NCBI RefSeq assembly: GCF_010093085.1
Contig: NZ_MSRC01000007.1
Coordinates: 434,001 to 498,000 of the forward strand
DNA length: 64,000 bases
Reading direction: 5' to 3'
From: Bacillus sp. SKDU12
Lineage (GTDB): Bacteria > Bacillota > Bacilli > Bacillales > Bacillaceae
The position numbers were made by a program, and so were the translations under genes. The stretch's first letter is position 1, and every line of letters starts with the position of its first letter. Below are positions 43,528 through 54,400 of the stretch, one piece after another. Below the pieces are notes generated by a model, which saw only the letters and a list, made by a program, of their open reading frames with translations, was not told where the DNA came from and did not search any database.

Positions 43528-45453
43528 GTGACAACATCACGTTTGCCTTTTTCTTTAACGAAAACAAAGAATTTTTATGAAGAATTGAACAATTGGATTG
43601 GTGACGTGTTTTACGATATTCTTCCCGAAAAAGGATTTGACCTTCGGGATGAGCAAGTATTTATGGCTTTTCAGCTGGAGCGGGCGTTTAAAGAGAAAAA
43701 AGTCATGTTCGCCGAGGCTGGAGTGGGAACGGGGAAAACGCTGGTTTATCTTCTTTTCGCGATCAGCTATGCAAGATATGTCGGCAAACCTGCCATTATC
43801 GCTTGTGCTGATGAAACATTAATCGAACAGCTTGTGAAAAAAGAGGGCGATATTTCAAAGCTGGCTGAGCATTTGGATCTGAAAATTGATACAAGGCTAT
43901 CGAAGTCACATGAGCAATATTTATGCTTGAAGAAGCTTGAAAAAACGATGCAGCGGTCTGATGATGATAAATGGCTTGATCTTTATGAGTCCTTACCGTC
44001 ATTTGTCCATGAATCACAGGCGATGCAGCGATTCTATCCGTACGGTGACCGTAAGCAGTACGCAAACCTATCGAATGAAGAGTGGTCTGAAGTAAACTAC
44101 GATTCATTTCAGGATTGCCTGACTTGTGATATGAGACATAGATGCGGCTTAACGCTTTCCAGAGATTATTACCGTAAATCAACGGATTTGATCATTTGTT
44201 CTCATGATTTTTATATGGAGCATGTGTGGACAGAAGAGTCACGCAAACGAGAGGGCCAGCTGCCGCTTTTGCCTGATCATAGTGCAGTTGTATTTGATGA
44301 AGGGCATCTGTTGGAATTCGCTGCGCAAAAAGCGTTAACCTACAGAGTGAAGCAGTCTACGCTTGAGTTGTTTTTAGAACGTTTGCTTCAAAATGACATC
44401 AGAGAAGAGTTTGCTGAACTGATTGAAGATGCACTTGCTGCGAACGATGAATTTTTTTATGTGCTTTCTGAAGAATCAAAGGAAATAGCCGGTTCACACC
44501 GCTTAGACATAAAAAATGAGCAGCGTGTCAAAAAAGCGGCAGACGAGCTGTACCGTTTGCTTGATAAAATCGGAGATGCGCTTGTGTTCGAGTCTGAGAT
44601 GTACACGATTGATCAATACGAGCTGTCAGTTGTAGAGGAATATGTTGAACAAATGGCATATTCATTATCTCTATACCAAAAGGATGCGATCAGCTGGCTG
44701 GAGAAAAAGGAAGCGGAATCTACCTTTGTTGTAATGCCGAGAACGGTTGCGGAAGTGCTCGGCGAAAAAGTATTTTCTAAGAAAATTCCTTATATTTTTT
44801 CTTCTGCTACGCTGTCAGAAGGCGGTTCGTTTGATTACATTGCCGACAGTCTCGGGATTCGTGATTATTTGTCATTAACTGTTGATTCACCTTATGATTA
44901 TGATGAGCAAATGACGGTTAATCTATATGCCAAAACAGATATGGCTGCTGAACAAAAAATGGCTGAAACGATTGAAACGATCAAACGGTATAAAGGCCGG
45001 ACGCTGGTGCTTTTCCCATCTTTTGAGGAATTAAACGAGTTTAAGCAGCTCTCGGCGGCTTGGGAGCTGCCGTATCCGATTTTCTTTGAAGGTGACGAGG
45101 AAATCAGCAGCTTAGTGGAGAAATTCCAAGAGGAAGAGGAAACAGTGCTTTGTTCTGTTCACTTATGGGAAGGGCTCGATATTCCTGGTGACGCATTGAA
45201 GAATGTTACCATTTGGTCATTGCCGTTTCCGCCGCATGATCCAGTATTTACAGCGAAACGAAACGGGACGAAAAAGGATCCGTTCGAAGAAGTTGATCTG
45301 CCATATATGTTATTACGCGTACGGCAGGGCATCGGACGCCTCATTCGTTCGAGTCAAGACAGCGGCTCGATTCACATCTACGCTGCCGGAGAAAAGGAAC
45401 GCATCATTGATGAAGTCAAAAAGGTCCTGCCTGTTGAACCGCATATGATGTAA
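43528..45453 (+). CDS. ypvA: DinG/XPD-family helicase YpvA
   Basis: A 641-residue superfamily 2 helicase: Walker A AGVGTGKT (about residue 63), DEGH (about 257) in the DEAH position, and RVRQGIGRLIRS near the C-terminus. Cysteines at YLCLK (about 132) and CLTCDMRHRC (about 197-206) form the 4-Cys pattern of XPD-type iron-sulfur helicases. Unlike dinG here it has no exonuclease domain. DNA repair is likely; the exact role is unknown. The start is GTG. Confidence 0.92.
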   Translation: MTTSRLPFSLTKTKNFYEELNNWIGDVFYDILPEKGFDLRDEQVFMAFQLERAFKEKKVMFAEAGVGTGKTLVYLLFAISYARYVGKPAIIACADETLIEQLVKKEGDISKLAEHLDLKIDTRLSKSHEQYLCLKKLEKTMQRSDDDKWLDLYESLPSFVHESQAMQRFYPYGDRKQYANLSNEEWSEVNYDSFQDCLTCDMRHRCGLTLSRDYYRKSTDLIICSHDFYMEHVWTEESRKREGQLPLLPDHSAVVFDEGHLLEFAAQKALTYRVKQSTLELFLERLLQNDIREEFAELIEDALAANDEFFYVLSEESKEIAGSHRLDIKNEQRVKKAADELYRLLDKIGDALVFESEMYTIDQYELSVVEEYVEQMAYSLSLYQKDAISWLEKKEAESTFVVMPRTVAEVLGEKVFSKKIPYIFSSATLSEGGSFDYIADSLGIRDYLSLTVDSPYDYDEQMTVNLYAKTDMAAEQKMAETIETIKRYKGRTLVLFPSFEELNEFKQLSAAWELPYPIFFEGDEEISSLVEKFQEEEETVLCSVHLWEGLDIPGDALKNVTIWSLPFPPHDPVFTAKRNGTKKDPFEEVDLPYMLLRVRQGIGRLIRSSQDSGSIHIYAAGEKERIIDEVKKVLPVEPHMM

Positions 45454-45457
45454 GAGG

Positions 45458-45490
45458 AAAAAGCTGACGGCTGTGTTCGTCAGCTTTTTT
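45458..45490 (+). terminator. Terminator of ypvA
   Basis: A 12-bp stem from AAAAAGCTGACG (45458-45469) and CGTCAGCTTTTT (45478-45489). Confidence 0.9.
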
Positions 45491-45667
45491 CATTTATCAG
45501 CGGATATATTGTGAAAGACGCTAATTGTTATCTTGTTGGAAATAATTTAGATGAATGGAAAAGCCGAAAACACCAATTCCTAAACAATCAAATGAACAGC
45601 AGCTGAACAAAGATGGCTGCCGCTGAAATTCGGCCCCTTATCCAAACCATTTGACTTTCATATTCCC

Positions 45668-45698
45668 TTCCATTAGCCTGTAATGGAACGGCTAGAAT
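45668..45698 (+). other. Overlapping inverted repeats upstream of ypwA
   Basis: TTCCATTA (45668-45675) and TAATGGAA (45681-45688) form an 8-bp repeat, and TAGCC (45674-45678) can also pair with GGCTA (45690-45694). It overlaps a possible -10 TAGAAT (45693-45698). It may be an operator or a chance hairpin. Confidence 0.4.
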
Positions 45699-45713
45699 AG
45701 GGAGGGAATAGAT

Positions 45714-47219
45714 ATGGAGATACATACATATGAAAAGGAATTTTTTGATCTTTTAAAAAGAATCTCACATTATAGCGAAGCGGTTGCATTAATGCACTGG
45801 GACTCCAGAACAGGTGCGCCAAAAAACGGCTCAGAGGATCGGGCCGAAAGCATTGGTCAGCTTTCGACAGATATCTTCAATATTCAAACATCAGATCGGA
45901 TGAAGGAGCTGATCGATGCTCTGTATGAACGATTTGATGACCTGGCTGAAGATACGAAAAAGGCAGTGGAGCTTGCAAAAAAAGAGTATGAAGAGAATAA
46001 AAAAATCCCTGAGGCTGAATACAAGGAATATGTGATTTTATGTTCAAAGGCAGAAACCGCGTGGGAAGAAGCGAAAGGAAAATCTGATTTCAGCTTGTTT
46101 TCCCCTTATTTAGAGCAGCTGATTGAATTCAATAAACGTTTTATTACATATTGGGGCTATCAAGAGCATCCTTATGATGCATTGCTTGATTTATTTGAGC
46201 CAGGTGTCACGGTAAAGGTGCTTGATCAGCTGTTCTCCGATCTCAAGGAAGCGATTATCCCTCTTGTTAAGAAGGTAACAGCTTCTGGGAATAAGCCGGA
46301 TACAAGCTTTATTGCAAAAGTGTTCCCGAAAGAAAAGCAAAAAGAGCTCAGTCTGTATTTTTTACAGGAGCTTGGCTACGATTTTGATGGCGGACGGCTT
46401 GATGAAACGGTTCATCCGTTTGCTACTACAATGAACCGCGGAGACGTTCGGGTCACAACGAGATATGATGAAAAAGATTTCCGCACAGCGATCTTTGGCA
46501 CCATCCATGAGTGCGGTCACGCAGTATATGAGCAAAATATTGACGAAGCGCTGAGCGGCACGAATTTGTCAGACGGCGCATCAATGGGAATCCATGAATC
46601 TCAATCATTGTTTTACGAGAATTTTATCGGTCGCAACAAGCATTTTTGGACGTCGTACTATAAGAAGATTCAAGAAGCATCGCCGGAACAGTTCAAGGCC
46701 ATCTCCCTGGATGATTTTGTCCGGGCCATCAATGAATCAAAACCTTCATTTATTAGAGTTGAAGCGGATGAATTAACATATCCTCTTCATATTATTATCC
46801 GATATGAAATTGAAAAAGCGATTTTCAGCAATGAAGTGTCTGTGGAAGAACTGCCCGCGCTTTGGAATCAAAAATACGAAGATTATTTGGGGATTACACC
46901 GCAGACGGACGCAGAGGGGATTTTACAGGACGTCCATTGGGCAGGCGGAGATTTTGGCTACTTCCCATCCTATGCGCTCGGTTACATGTATGCGGCTCAG
47001 CTGAAACAAAAAATGCTCGAGGATCTGCCGGAGTTTGACACTCTCTTGGAAAGAGGAGACTTTCATCCGATTAAACAATGGCTGACAGAAAAGGTGCATA
47101 TTCATGGAAAACGGAAAAAGCCGTTAGATATTATTAAAGATGCAACAGGGGAAGAGCTGAATGTACGCTATTTGATTGACTATTTGTCAAATAAGTACTC
47201 GAATCTCTATCTGTCATAA
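45714..47219 (+). CDS. ypwA: M32 metallocarboxypeptidase YpwA
   Basis: A 501-residue Taq-type carboxypeptidase. Zinc ligands and base are in the HEXXH motif HECGH (about residues 264-268), with the third ligand in HESQS (about 294) and the family's DXRXT-like GDVRVTTRY ahead. It trims C-terminal residues from peptides in the cytosol; long helices suggest a length-limited channel. GGGAGGG precedes the ATG. Confidence 0.96.
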   Translation: MEIHTYEKEFFDLLKRISHYSEAVALMHWDSRTGAPKNGSEDRAESIGQLSTDIFNIQTSDRMKELIDALYERFDDLAEDTKKAVELAKKEYEENKKIPEAEYKEYVILCSKAETAWEEAKGKSDFSLFSPYLEQLIEFNKRFITYWGYQEHPYDALLDLFEPGVTVKVLDQLFSDLKEAIIPLVKKVTASGNKPDTSFIAKVFPKEKQKELSLYFLQELGYDFDGGRLDETVHPFATTMNRGDVRVTTRYDEKDFRTAIFGTIHECGHAVYEQNIDEALSGTNLSDGASMGIHESQSLFYENFIGRNKHFWTSYYKKIQEASPEQFKAISLDDFVRAINESKPSFIRVEADELTYPLHIIIRYEIEKAIFSNEVSVEELPALWNQKYEDYLGITPQTDAEGILQDVHWAGGDFGYFPSYALGYMYAAQLKQKMLEDLPEFDTLLERGDFHPIKQWLTEKVHIHGKRKKPLDIIKDATGEELNVRYLIDYLSNKYSNLYLS

Positions 47220-47221
47220 TC

Positions 47222-47255
47222 AAAAGCCTGTCGGTATAGCCGTCAGGCTTTTTTA
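47222..47255 (+). terminator. Terminator of ypwA
   Basis: AAAAGCCTG (47222-47230) and CAGGCTTTT (47244-47252), inner CGG/CCG, then more T. Confidence 0.88.
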
Positions 47256-47342
47256 TGCGGAAAACACGAATGATTATCAATGAAATAAAAGTAAAGTTCG
47301 GGTATTTTGTTTTTTTATCTATGCACGGGACGAAAATCTTGA

Positions 47343-47348
47343 TATAAT
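47343..47348 (+). promoter_or_regulatory. -10 element of the xpt-pbuX promoter
   Basis: TATAAT lies 21 bases before the aptamer. The -35 region is poor (TATGCA at 17 bases), which fits a controlled promoter; I do not claim a PurR operator. Confidence 0.55.
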
Positions 47349-47368
47349 TTAGTACAACATCATAGGAA

Positions 47369-47437
47369 CACTCATATAATCGCATGGATATGGCATGCAA
47401 GTTTCTACCGGGCACCGTAAATGTCCGACTATGAGTG
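47369..47437 (+). promoter_or_regulatory. Guanine riboswitch aptamer
   Basis: P1 is CACTCATA (47369-47376) with TATGAGTG (47430-47437). The core ATAATCGC, GGCATGCAAG, TTTCTACCGGGC and CCGACTAT follows the purine aptamer. The ligand-pairing base in CCGACTAT is C, so it should bind guanine (or hypoxanthine/xanthine), not adenine. It controls the terminator at 47476-47517 and thus xpt-pbuX. Confidence 0.97.
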
Positions 47438-47475
47438 AGCAATGAGACCGCACATGTACGGTTTTTTGTTCTATC

Positions 47476-47517
47476 AGCATTGCTTGCTCTTTATTTGAGC
47501 GGGCAATGCTTTTTTTA
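47476..47517 (+). terminator. Riboswitch-controlled terminator of xpt
   Basis: A 14-base arm AGCATTGCTTGCTC (47476-47489) pairs with GAGCGGGCAATGCT (47497-47510), then seven T. A smaller hairpin plus T-run also occurs at 47446-47467, so there may be two stop points. Confidence 0.88.
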
Positions 47518-47535
47518 TTCTCATAATGGAGGTAA

Positions 47536-49439
<1,904 letters not shown>

Positions 49440-49440
49440 G

Positions 49441-49463
49441 CTCCGCCGCGGCGGAGTTTTTTT
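49441..49463 (+). terminator. Terminator of xpt-pbuX
   Basis: CTCCGCCG (49441-49448) and CGGCGGAG (49449-49456) form a perfect palindrome followed by seven T. Confidence 0.9.
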
Positions 49464-49512
49464 GTATATAAAAAAGATGGTTGCGGCACAATGTATGCAA
49501 AGAGGTGATTGC

Positions 49513-50610
49513 ATGGCGTTTATTTTATCTATCGGAACAAGTCTCCCCATGAACGATGTAAATCAAGAAAAAGCGATTGAGTTTGCCCGCTATATGTTTC
49601 AGCATTCTTTTAAGGATATTGACAGGCTGTTAACCTCCTTTAAAAATGGGCAAATCCAATCAAGACAATTTGTCAAGCCGATTGAATGGTATAAAGAGGG
49701 TCACAGCTTTGAAGAAAAAAATCAAATATACATAGAAGAAACGCTAAAACACAGCAAAGAAGCTGTTCGCGAGTGTCTCTCTCATCCTGCATTTATTGAA
49801 GATGCCATTCCTTATGAGAAAGTAGATGCTGTGTTTTTCGTCTCCAGCACGGGTCTTTCCACACCGAGCATTGAGGCGCGTCTCATGAATGAACTGCCGT
49901 TTTCTCCATATACAAAACGGATTCCAATTTGGGGGTTGGGCTGTGCAGGCGGAGCCAGCGGACTCGCGCGCGCAGCAGAATACTGCAAAGCGTATCCCGA
50001 GGCTTTCGTGCTTGTCATTGCTGCTGAGCTGTGCAGCCTGACATTCCAGCCGGAAGACAAAACGAAAAGCAATCTGATCGGCACCTCACTTTTCGGTGAT
50101 GGTATTGCCGCAGCTTTATTATGCGGAGGAAAAGCGGACCGCAGGGTGTCGAAATTGAAGCTTGCCCCGAAGGTAATAGATTCCCAGTCTGTTTTGATGA
50201 AACAATCAGAAGATGTAATGGGCTGGGATTTTACCGATCGGGGGTTCAAGGTCATTTTTTCTAGAGATATTCCGGATTTGGTGGAAAAATGGCTCAAAAC
50301 AAATGTACAAGAGTTTTTGGCAAAACATTGGCTGACATGTCGTGATATCAGTGTTTTTTTGGCACATCCAGGCGGAAAAAAAGTAATCGACGCATACATT
50401 CAAAGTCTGGAGCTGACGCCAGAAAAGCTTTCATCAGCTCAATACATATTGCAACAACATGGAAATATGTCTTCAGCCACAATATTGTATGTCATCAAAG
50501 ACCATCTGTTAAACGGACATAAAAAGGAAGCTGAACGGGGGCTGATTGGCGCATTAGGACCTGGGTTTTCATCAGAGCTGCTGTTATTCAGCTGGGAGAA
50601 GGGGGCTTGA
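49513..50610 (+). CDS. bpsA: Type III polyketide synthase (alkylpyrone synthase)
   Basis: A 365-residue chalcone-synthase-like enzyme (also named bcsA). The catalytic Cys is in WGLGCAGGASG (about residue 144), the His in FLAHPGGKKVI and the Asn in QHGNMSSAT. In B. subtilis it extends fatty acyl-CoA with malonyl-CoA to make alkylpyrones. I choose ATG 49513 behind AGAGGTGATT; longer in-frame starts cross the pbuX terminator. bpsB follows after 3 bases. Confidence 0.95.
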   Translation: MAFILSIGTSLPMNDVNQEKAIEFARYMFQHSFKDIDRLLTSFKNGQIQSRQFVKPIEWYKEGHSFEEKNQIYIEETLKHSKEAVRECLSHPAFIEDAIPYEKVDAVFFVSSTGLSTPSIEARLMNELPFSPYTKRIPIWGLGCAGGASGLARAAEYCKAYPEAFVLVIAAELCSLTFQPEDKTKSNLIGTSLFGDGIAAALLCGGKADRRVSKLKLAPKVIDSQSVLMKQSEDVMGWDFTDRGFKVIFSRDIPDLVEKWLKTNVQEFLAKHWLTCRDISVFLAHPGGKKVIDAYIQSLELTPEKLSSAQYILQQHGNMSSATILYVIKDHLLNGHKKEAERGLIGALGPGFSSELLLFSWEKGA

Positions 50611-50613
50611 TTT

Positions 50614-51120
50614 ATGTTTTGGTTGTTAATTGCTATTCTCATTGCGCAAAGAGCAGCTGAAATGGCAGTAGCCAGACAAAATGAACAAAAGGTAAAGCAA
50701 CAAGGGGCAATGGAATTCGGGGAGAGCCATTACCCATATATGATCATCATGCACATCCTTTTTTTCCTGTCATTAATGGCGGAAGTGCTGCTGATGAACA
50801 AACAGCCGTCAAGCTGGTGGATCGCTATCGCTGTTGCTATTACAACCGTTCAGGCAGTACGTTATTGGGCGCTTTGTTCCTTAGGGTCATATTGGAATAC
50901 GAAAATCCTCGTCGTTCCAGGTGCGGAGCTTGTGAAAAAAGGCCCTTATAAATGGATGAAGCACCCAAACTATACCGTGGTCATCTTAGAAATTGTATTG
51001 ATTCCGCTGCTGTATCAAGCGTACGTTACGATGTGTCTGTTTTCCATTTTAAATGCCGCAATGTTAACAGTGAGAATTCGTACAGAAGACAAAGCTTTAG
51101 AGGAATACGGTATAAAATAG
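50614..51120 (+). CDS. bpsB: Alkylpyrone O-methyltransferase, ICMT-like
   Basis: A 168-residue membrane protein (YpbQ) with four to five helices, related to isoprenylcysteine carboxyl methyltransferases (GPYKWMKHPNYTVV is the SAM-binding signature). It methylates the BpsA alkylpyrone product. It lies 3 bases after bpsA with GAGAAGGGGGC as ribosome site. Confidence 0.93.
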   Translation: MFWLLIAILIAQRAAEMAVARQNEQKVKQQGAMEFGESHYPYMIIMHILFFLSLMAEVLLMNKQPSSWWIAIAVAITTVQAVRYWALCSLGSYWNTKILVVPGAELVKKGPYKWMKHPNYTVVILEIVLIPLLYQAYVTMCLFSILNAAMLTVRIRTEDKALEEYGIK

Positions 51121-51123
51121 AGA

Positions 51124-51152
51124 TTGAAAATCATTCTCATTCATGTTAAAAT
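51124..51152 (+). promoter_or_regulatory. Fur-box-covered promoter of the fbpC-like gene
   Basis: TTGAAA (51124-51129) and TAAAAT (51147-51152) are 17 bases apart. TGAAAATCATTCTCA (51125-51139) matches the 7-1-7 Fur box at most positions and covers the -35 and spacer, so iron-bound Fur should block it. Confidence 0.78.
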
Positions 51153-51190
51153 GAACATGAAAAAGATTCTCAATCAGGATGGTGAAGCAA

Positions 51191-51283
51191 ATGACAATGC
51201 TGTTTTTGTTTGGGGCGGTCTGTACATATAGTGTGTTAATTGGATTTGTATTAAAAGGAATCTCTAATAAATCGGTTTCATGA
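51191..51283 (+). CDS. fbpC: Fur-regulated micro-protein, probably FbpC
   Basis: A 30-residue hydrophobic peptide starting MTMLFLFGAVCTYSV and ending with a short basic tail. GGATGGTGA lies before the ATG. Its position after bpsB, directly downstream of a Fur box, and its size agree with FbpC, one of the small Fur-regulated partners of the FsrA iron-sparing response; the symbol rests on memory of location and size. A terminator follows, separating it from dynA. Confidence 0.62.
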   Translation: MTMLFLFGAVCTYSVLIGFVLKGISNKSVS

Positions 51284-51318
51284 ATCTAAGAATCATTTAA
51301 GTTTTCAGATTTTTGCAG

Positions 51319-51343
51319 AAGCTGCCGTAATGGCGGCTTTTTT
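51319..51343 (+). terminator. Terminator of fbpC
   Basis: AAGCTGCC (51319-51326) and GGCGGCTT (51332-51339) form a stem with one T-G pair, then a T-run. Confidence 0.8.
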
Positions 51344-51454
51344 CTATTCTCTTAAAGAAATTCGGCTCATTCTTGTGTAAAATGAGAAAAAGGGTTATAT
51401 TCAGATCTTTCAAAAAAGGTTCACAATTGATACGGCGCAAAGGGGTTCAGATTG

Positions 51455-54400
51455 ATGACAAAACATAACAGAAAACAGCTTTTGCACAAAACAGGAGAAC
51501 TTTACAAGCACCTTATTGAGAATCAAGACGACCAAAGGGCGGCTAAACTGGCAGCAGTTATGAAAAAAGCGGATGATGAGGAAATTTATATCGCGTTTAC
51601 CGGGCATTATTCAGCAGGGAAGTCGTCACTGCTGAACTGCCTCCTAATGGAGGAGATTTTGCCGACAAGTCCGATTCCGACAAGCACTAACACTGTTGTG
51701 ATCAGAAACGGTGAAAAGCGAGTTCGGCTTCATACAACAGACGGGGCGTATGCTGAGCTGGAGGGATCTTACCAGAAGGAAAAGGTGCAGCAATATTGCA
51801 AAGACGGCGAACAAATTGAAAGCGTTGAAATTTTTGACCGGTATACTGAGATCGATTCTGGGGTAGCGTATATTGACACCCCTGGGATCGATTCTACTGA
51901 CAACGCTCATTTTCTGTCGGCCGCGTCCATTCTCCATCAGGCAGATGCGTTGTTTTACGTCGTTCATTATAATCATGTGCACGCTGAGGAAAATGTGAAG
52001 TTTCTCAGATCGATAAAAGAAAGTATTCCCAATGTGTATTTTATCGTAAATCAAATTGACCGCCATGACGAGACGGAGACTCGCTTTGAAGACTATAAAG
52101 TGCAGGTAGAGGAGATGCTTTGCAATGAAGGCATTTCGAAGGAAGCGCTCTATTTTACGTCAGTGACAGAACCAAACCATCCGTTCAATCAGATTCGGCT
52201 TCTGCGAAAAGAATTAAAAAGAATAGAGCGGCAATCAAAAAACAATTTGCAGACTTTAACCGAACAAAAAGTCCACAATCTGCTGAAGGAACATACGGAA
52301 ATGCTTTTGAAAAACGAAACAGACGGTCCAAGCTTTGCTGAACAGCTTGATACACAAATGGCACTGGTCCAATCGCTGCGTGATCAATTGGCTGAGACGG
52401 CAAAACAAACGACTAGTGCAGAAAACAGGATGAAAGAAGAAATCAATCTCATCTTAAAAAACGCCAATCTGACACCTTTTGAAATGCGTGAGCTGGCAGC
52501 TGCATACCTAGAATCAAGAGAGCCTTCTTTTAAAACAGGTTTATTCTTTTCGAAAGCGAAAACTGCACAGGAAAGAGAGAGAAGAAGGAATGTTTTTTTC
52601 TCTGATGTGACAAAACGGACAGAGGCTGAAGCGGATTGGCATATGATAGACACGCTCCATGACCTTGCGAAGGCATTCCATGTTCATACCGCTGAAAGTG
52701 AACAGCGCATACAGGCCTATTCCACTCCGCTTGAAATTGACATCATTGAACGTGCGGTCAAGCAGGGGGCAGCTTTTTCCTCTGAATATGTATTGCAATA
52801 TACAAAAGACTTGGCAGAGCTTATCCGCAAAGAAGCGAAAAGAAAAGCGGCAGACATCATAAAGCCGCTGGCTGAGATGGTAAAAGAGCGTGTTTTCAAA
52901 GACATGCAAATGATTAATGATCGGCTGATTCAGGAATCGGAAAAACTTGCCCTCCTGCAAGAACAGGCCCAATTAGAACATAATGCACGTGAAAAAGCCG
53001 ATCGCATGTGGGCCATGTGGGAAACGAAGCCAGGAAATCCAAAGCAGGTAGACATGGACTGGTTTAAAACGAAGAAAAAAACAGTGCCAGCTCCAGAGCA
53101 GAAACAAAATCAAGACCAGAAAACGCTGCAGCCGATGCAAAAATCAGAAATCAAAACGGGGCAGGGGTACCGGCTTCAAGACCAAATCAAACGCTTTCAC
53201 ATGTTGTCTGATCTTTTAGGAGAATACAGCGTGTTATCGAAGCAAACGGCAGCATTTCAGAAAAGGATTAAAAGACTTGAGGACCGGAATTTTACACTTG
53301 CGCTTTTTGGGGGCTTCAGCTCGGGAAAATCGTCATTTGCCAATGCACTTGTTGGTGAAAAGGTACTGCCGTCTTCTCCAACGCCAACCACAGCCACCAT
53401 TAACAAAATCACAAAACCAACCGAAGTGCATCTAAATAAAACAGCTGATGTCGTGTTTAAGTCGGAAGCTGATTTAACGGCAGACATTATGCAGCTTACC
53501 GGGATACAAGAAGAACCCGCAGGCCGCTCTTTCACCGAAAAGTGGGAAAAGGCCGTCAAAAAAAGCAGGCTTCAAAAAGAACATATCAAATTGATCGACA
53601 ACTTCCTGCTCGCACATGAAAAGTATCAGCAATATATACAGGAACAAAAGAAATTAACGATACCGCTGTCTGAATTAAAGCCGTATGTGGCGGAGGAGGC
53701 AACAGCCTGCGCTGTAAAAGAGGTGACGGTCTATTATACATGCCCGCTCACTGAAAAAGGAATTACAATCGTTGATACGCCAGGCGCAAGCAGCATGAAC
53801 AAACGGCATACAGAGCTGGCGTTCCACTATATAAAAGATGCTGATGCATTTTTTTATATGACCTATTATCAGCACTCCTTTTCGAAAGGAGACCGTTCGT
53901 TTTTGCGGAAGCTTGGGCTTGTAAAAGAATCGCTCAGCACAGATAAGATGATTTTCATCATTAATGCAGCAGATCTTGCAAAAGATAAAACAGAGCTCGA
54001 AACAGTGACTGATTATGTCAGCGCAGAGCTTGCAAAAGAAGGGATTCACAAACCGCAGCTCTTTACCGTATCAAGTAAGGAGGAACTGCTGGGAAAAACG
54101 GAATCATTTTATAATCAGTTTCAGAAAGTAAGAAATCACTTAGAACGCTTTATCGAAGTGGATGTAAAAAAAGCGTCAGCTGCACAGCTCAGTTCGGAAG
54201 CAGACAAACTATGCGAAACTGTTTTCCAGCTCCGTCAATCTCAGCTTCAGTCCAAGGAGGAAAAGGAAGAGCAGAAACAGCGCTTAACTTTGTCATATGA
54301 GCGAGCTGCTGCAGAGATCGAAAAACGACAGAACTCAAAAACCATCATTGAGAAAGTGAAAAAAGATACAAAAGAACAGCTTTATCACATTACACAGCGA

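Noticed and set aside
45555-45626. 23-codon frame beginning MEKPKTPIPKQ between ypvA and ypwA
   Set aside because: No convincing ribosome site; length is within chance expectation.
47296-47337. GTTCG and CGAA half-sites upstream of xpt as PurR boxes
   Set aside because: Orientation and spacing do not fit the arrangement I remember, so only the riboswitch is claimed.
49812-50399. 195-codon minus-strand frame inside bpsA
   Set aside because: It is a shadow of the type III polyketide synthase, whose catalytic motifs are intact on the plus strand.
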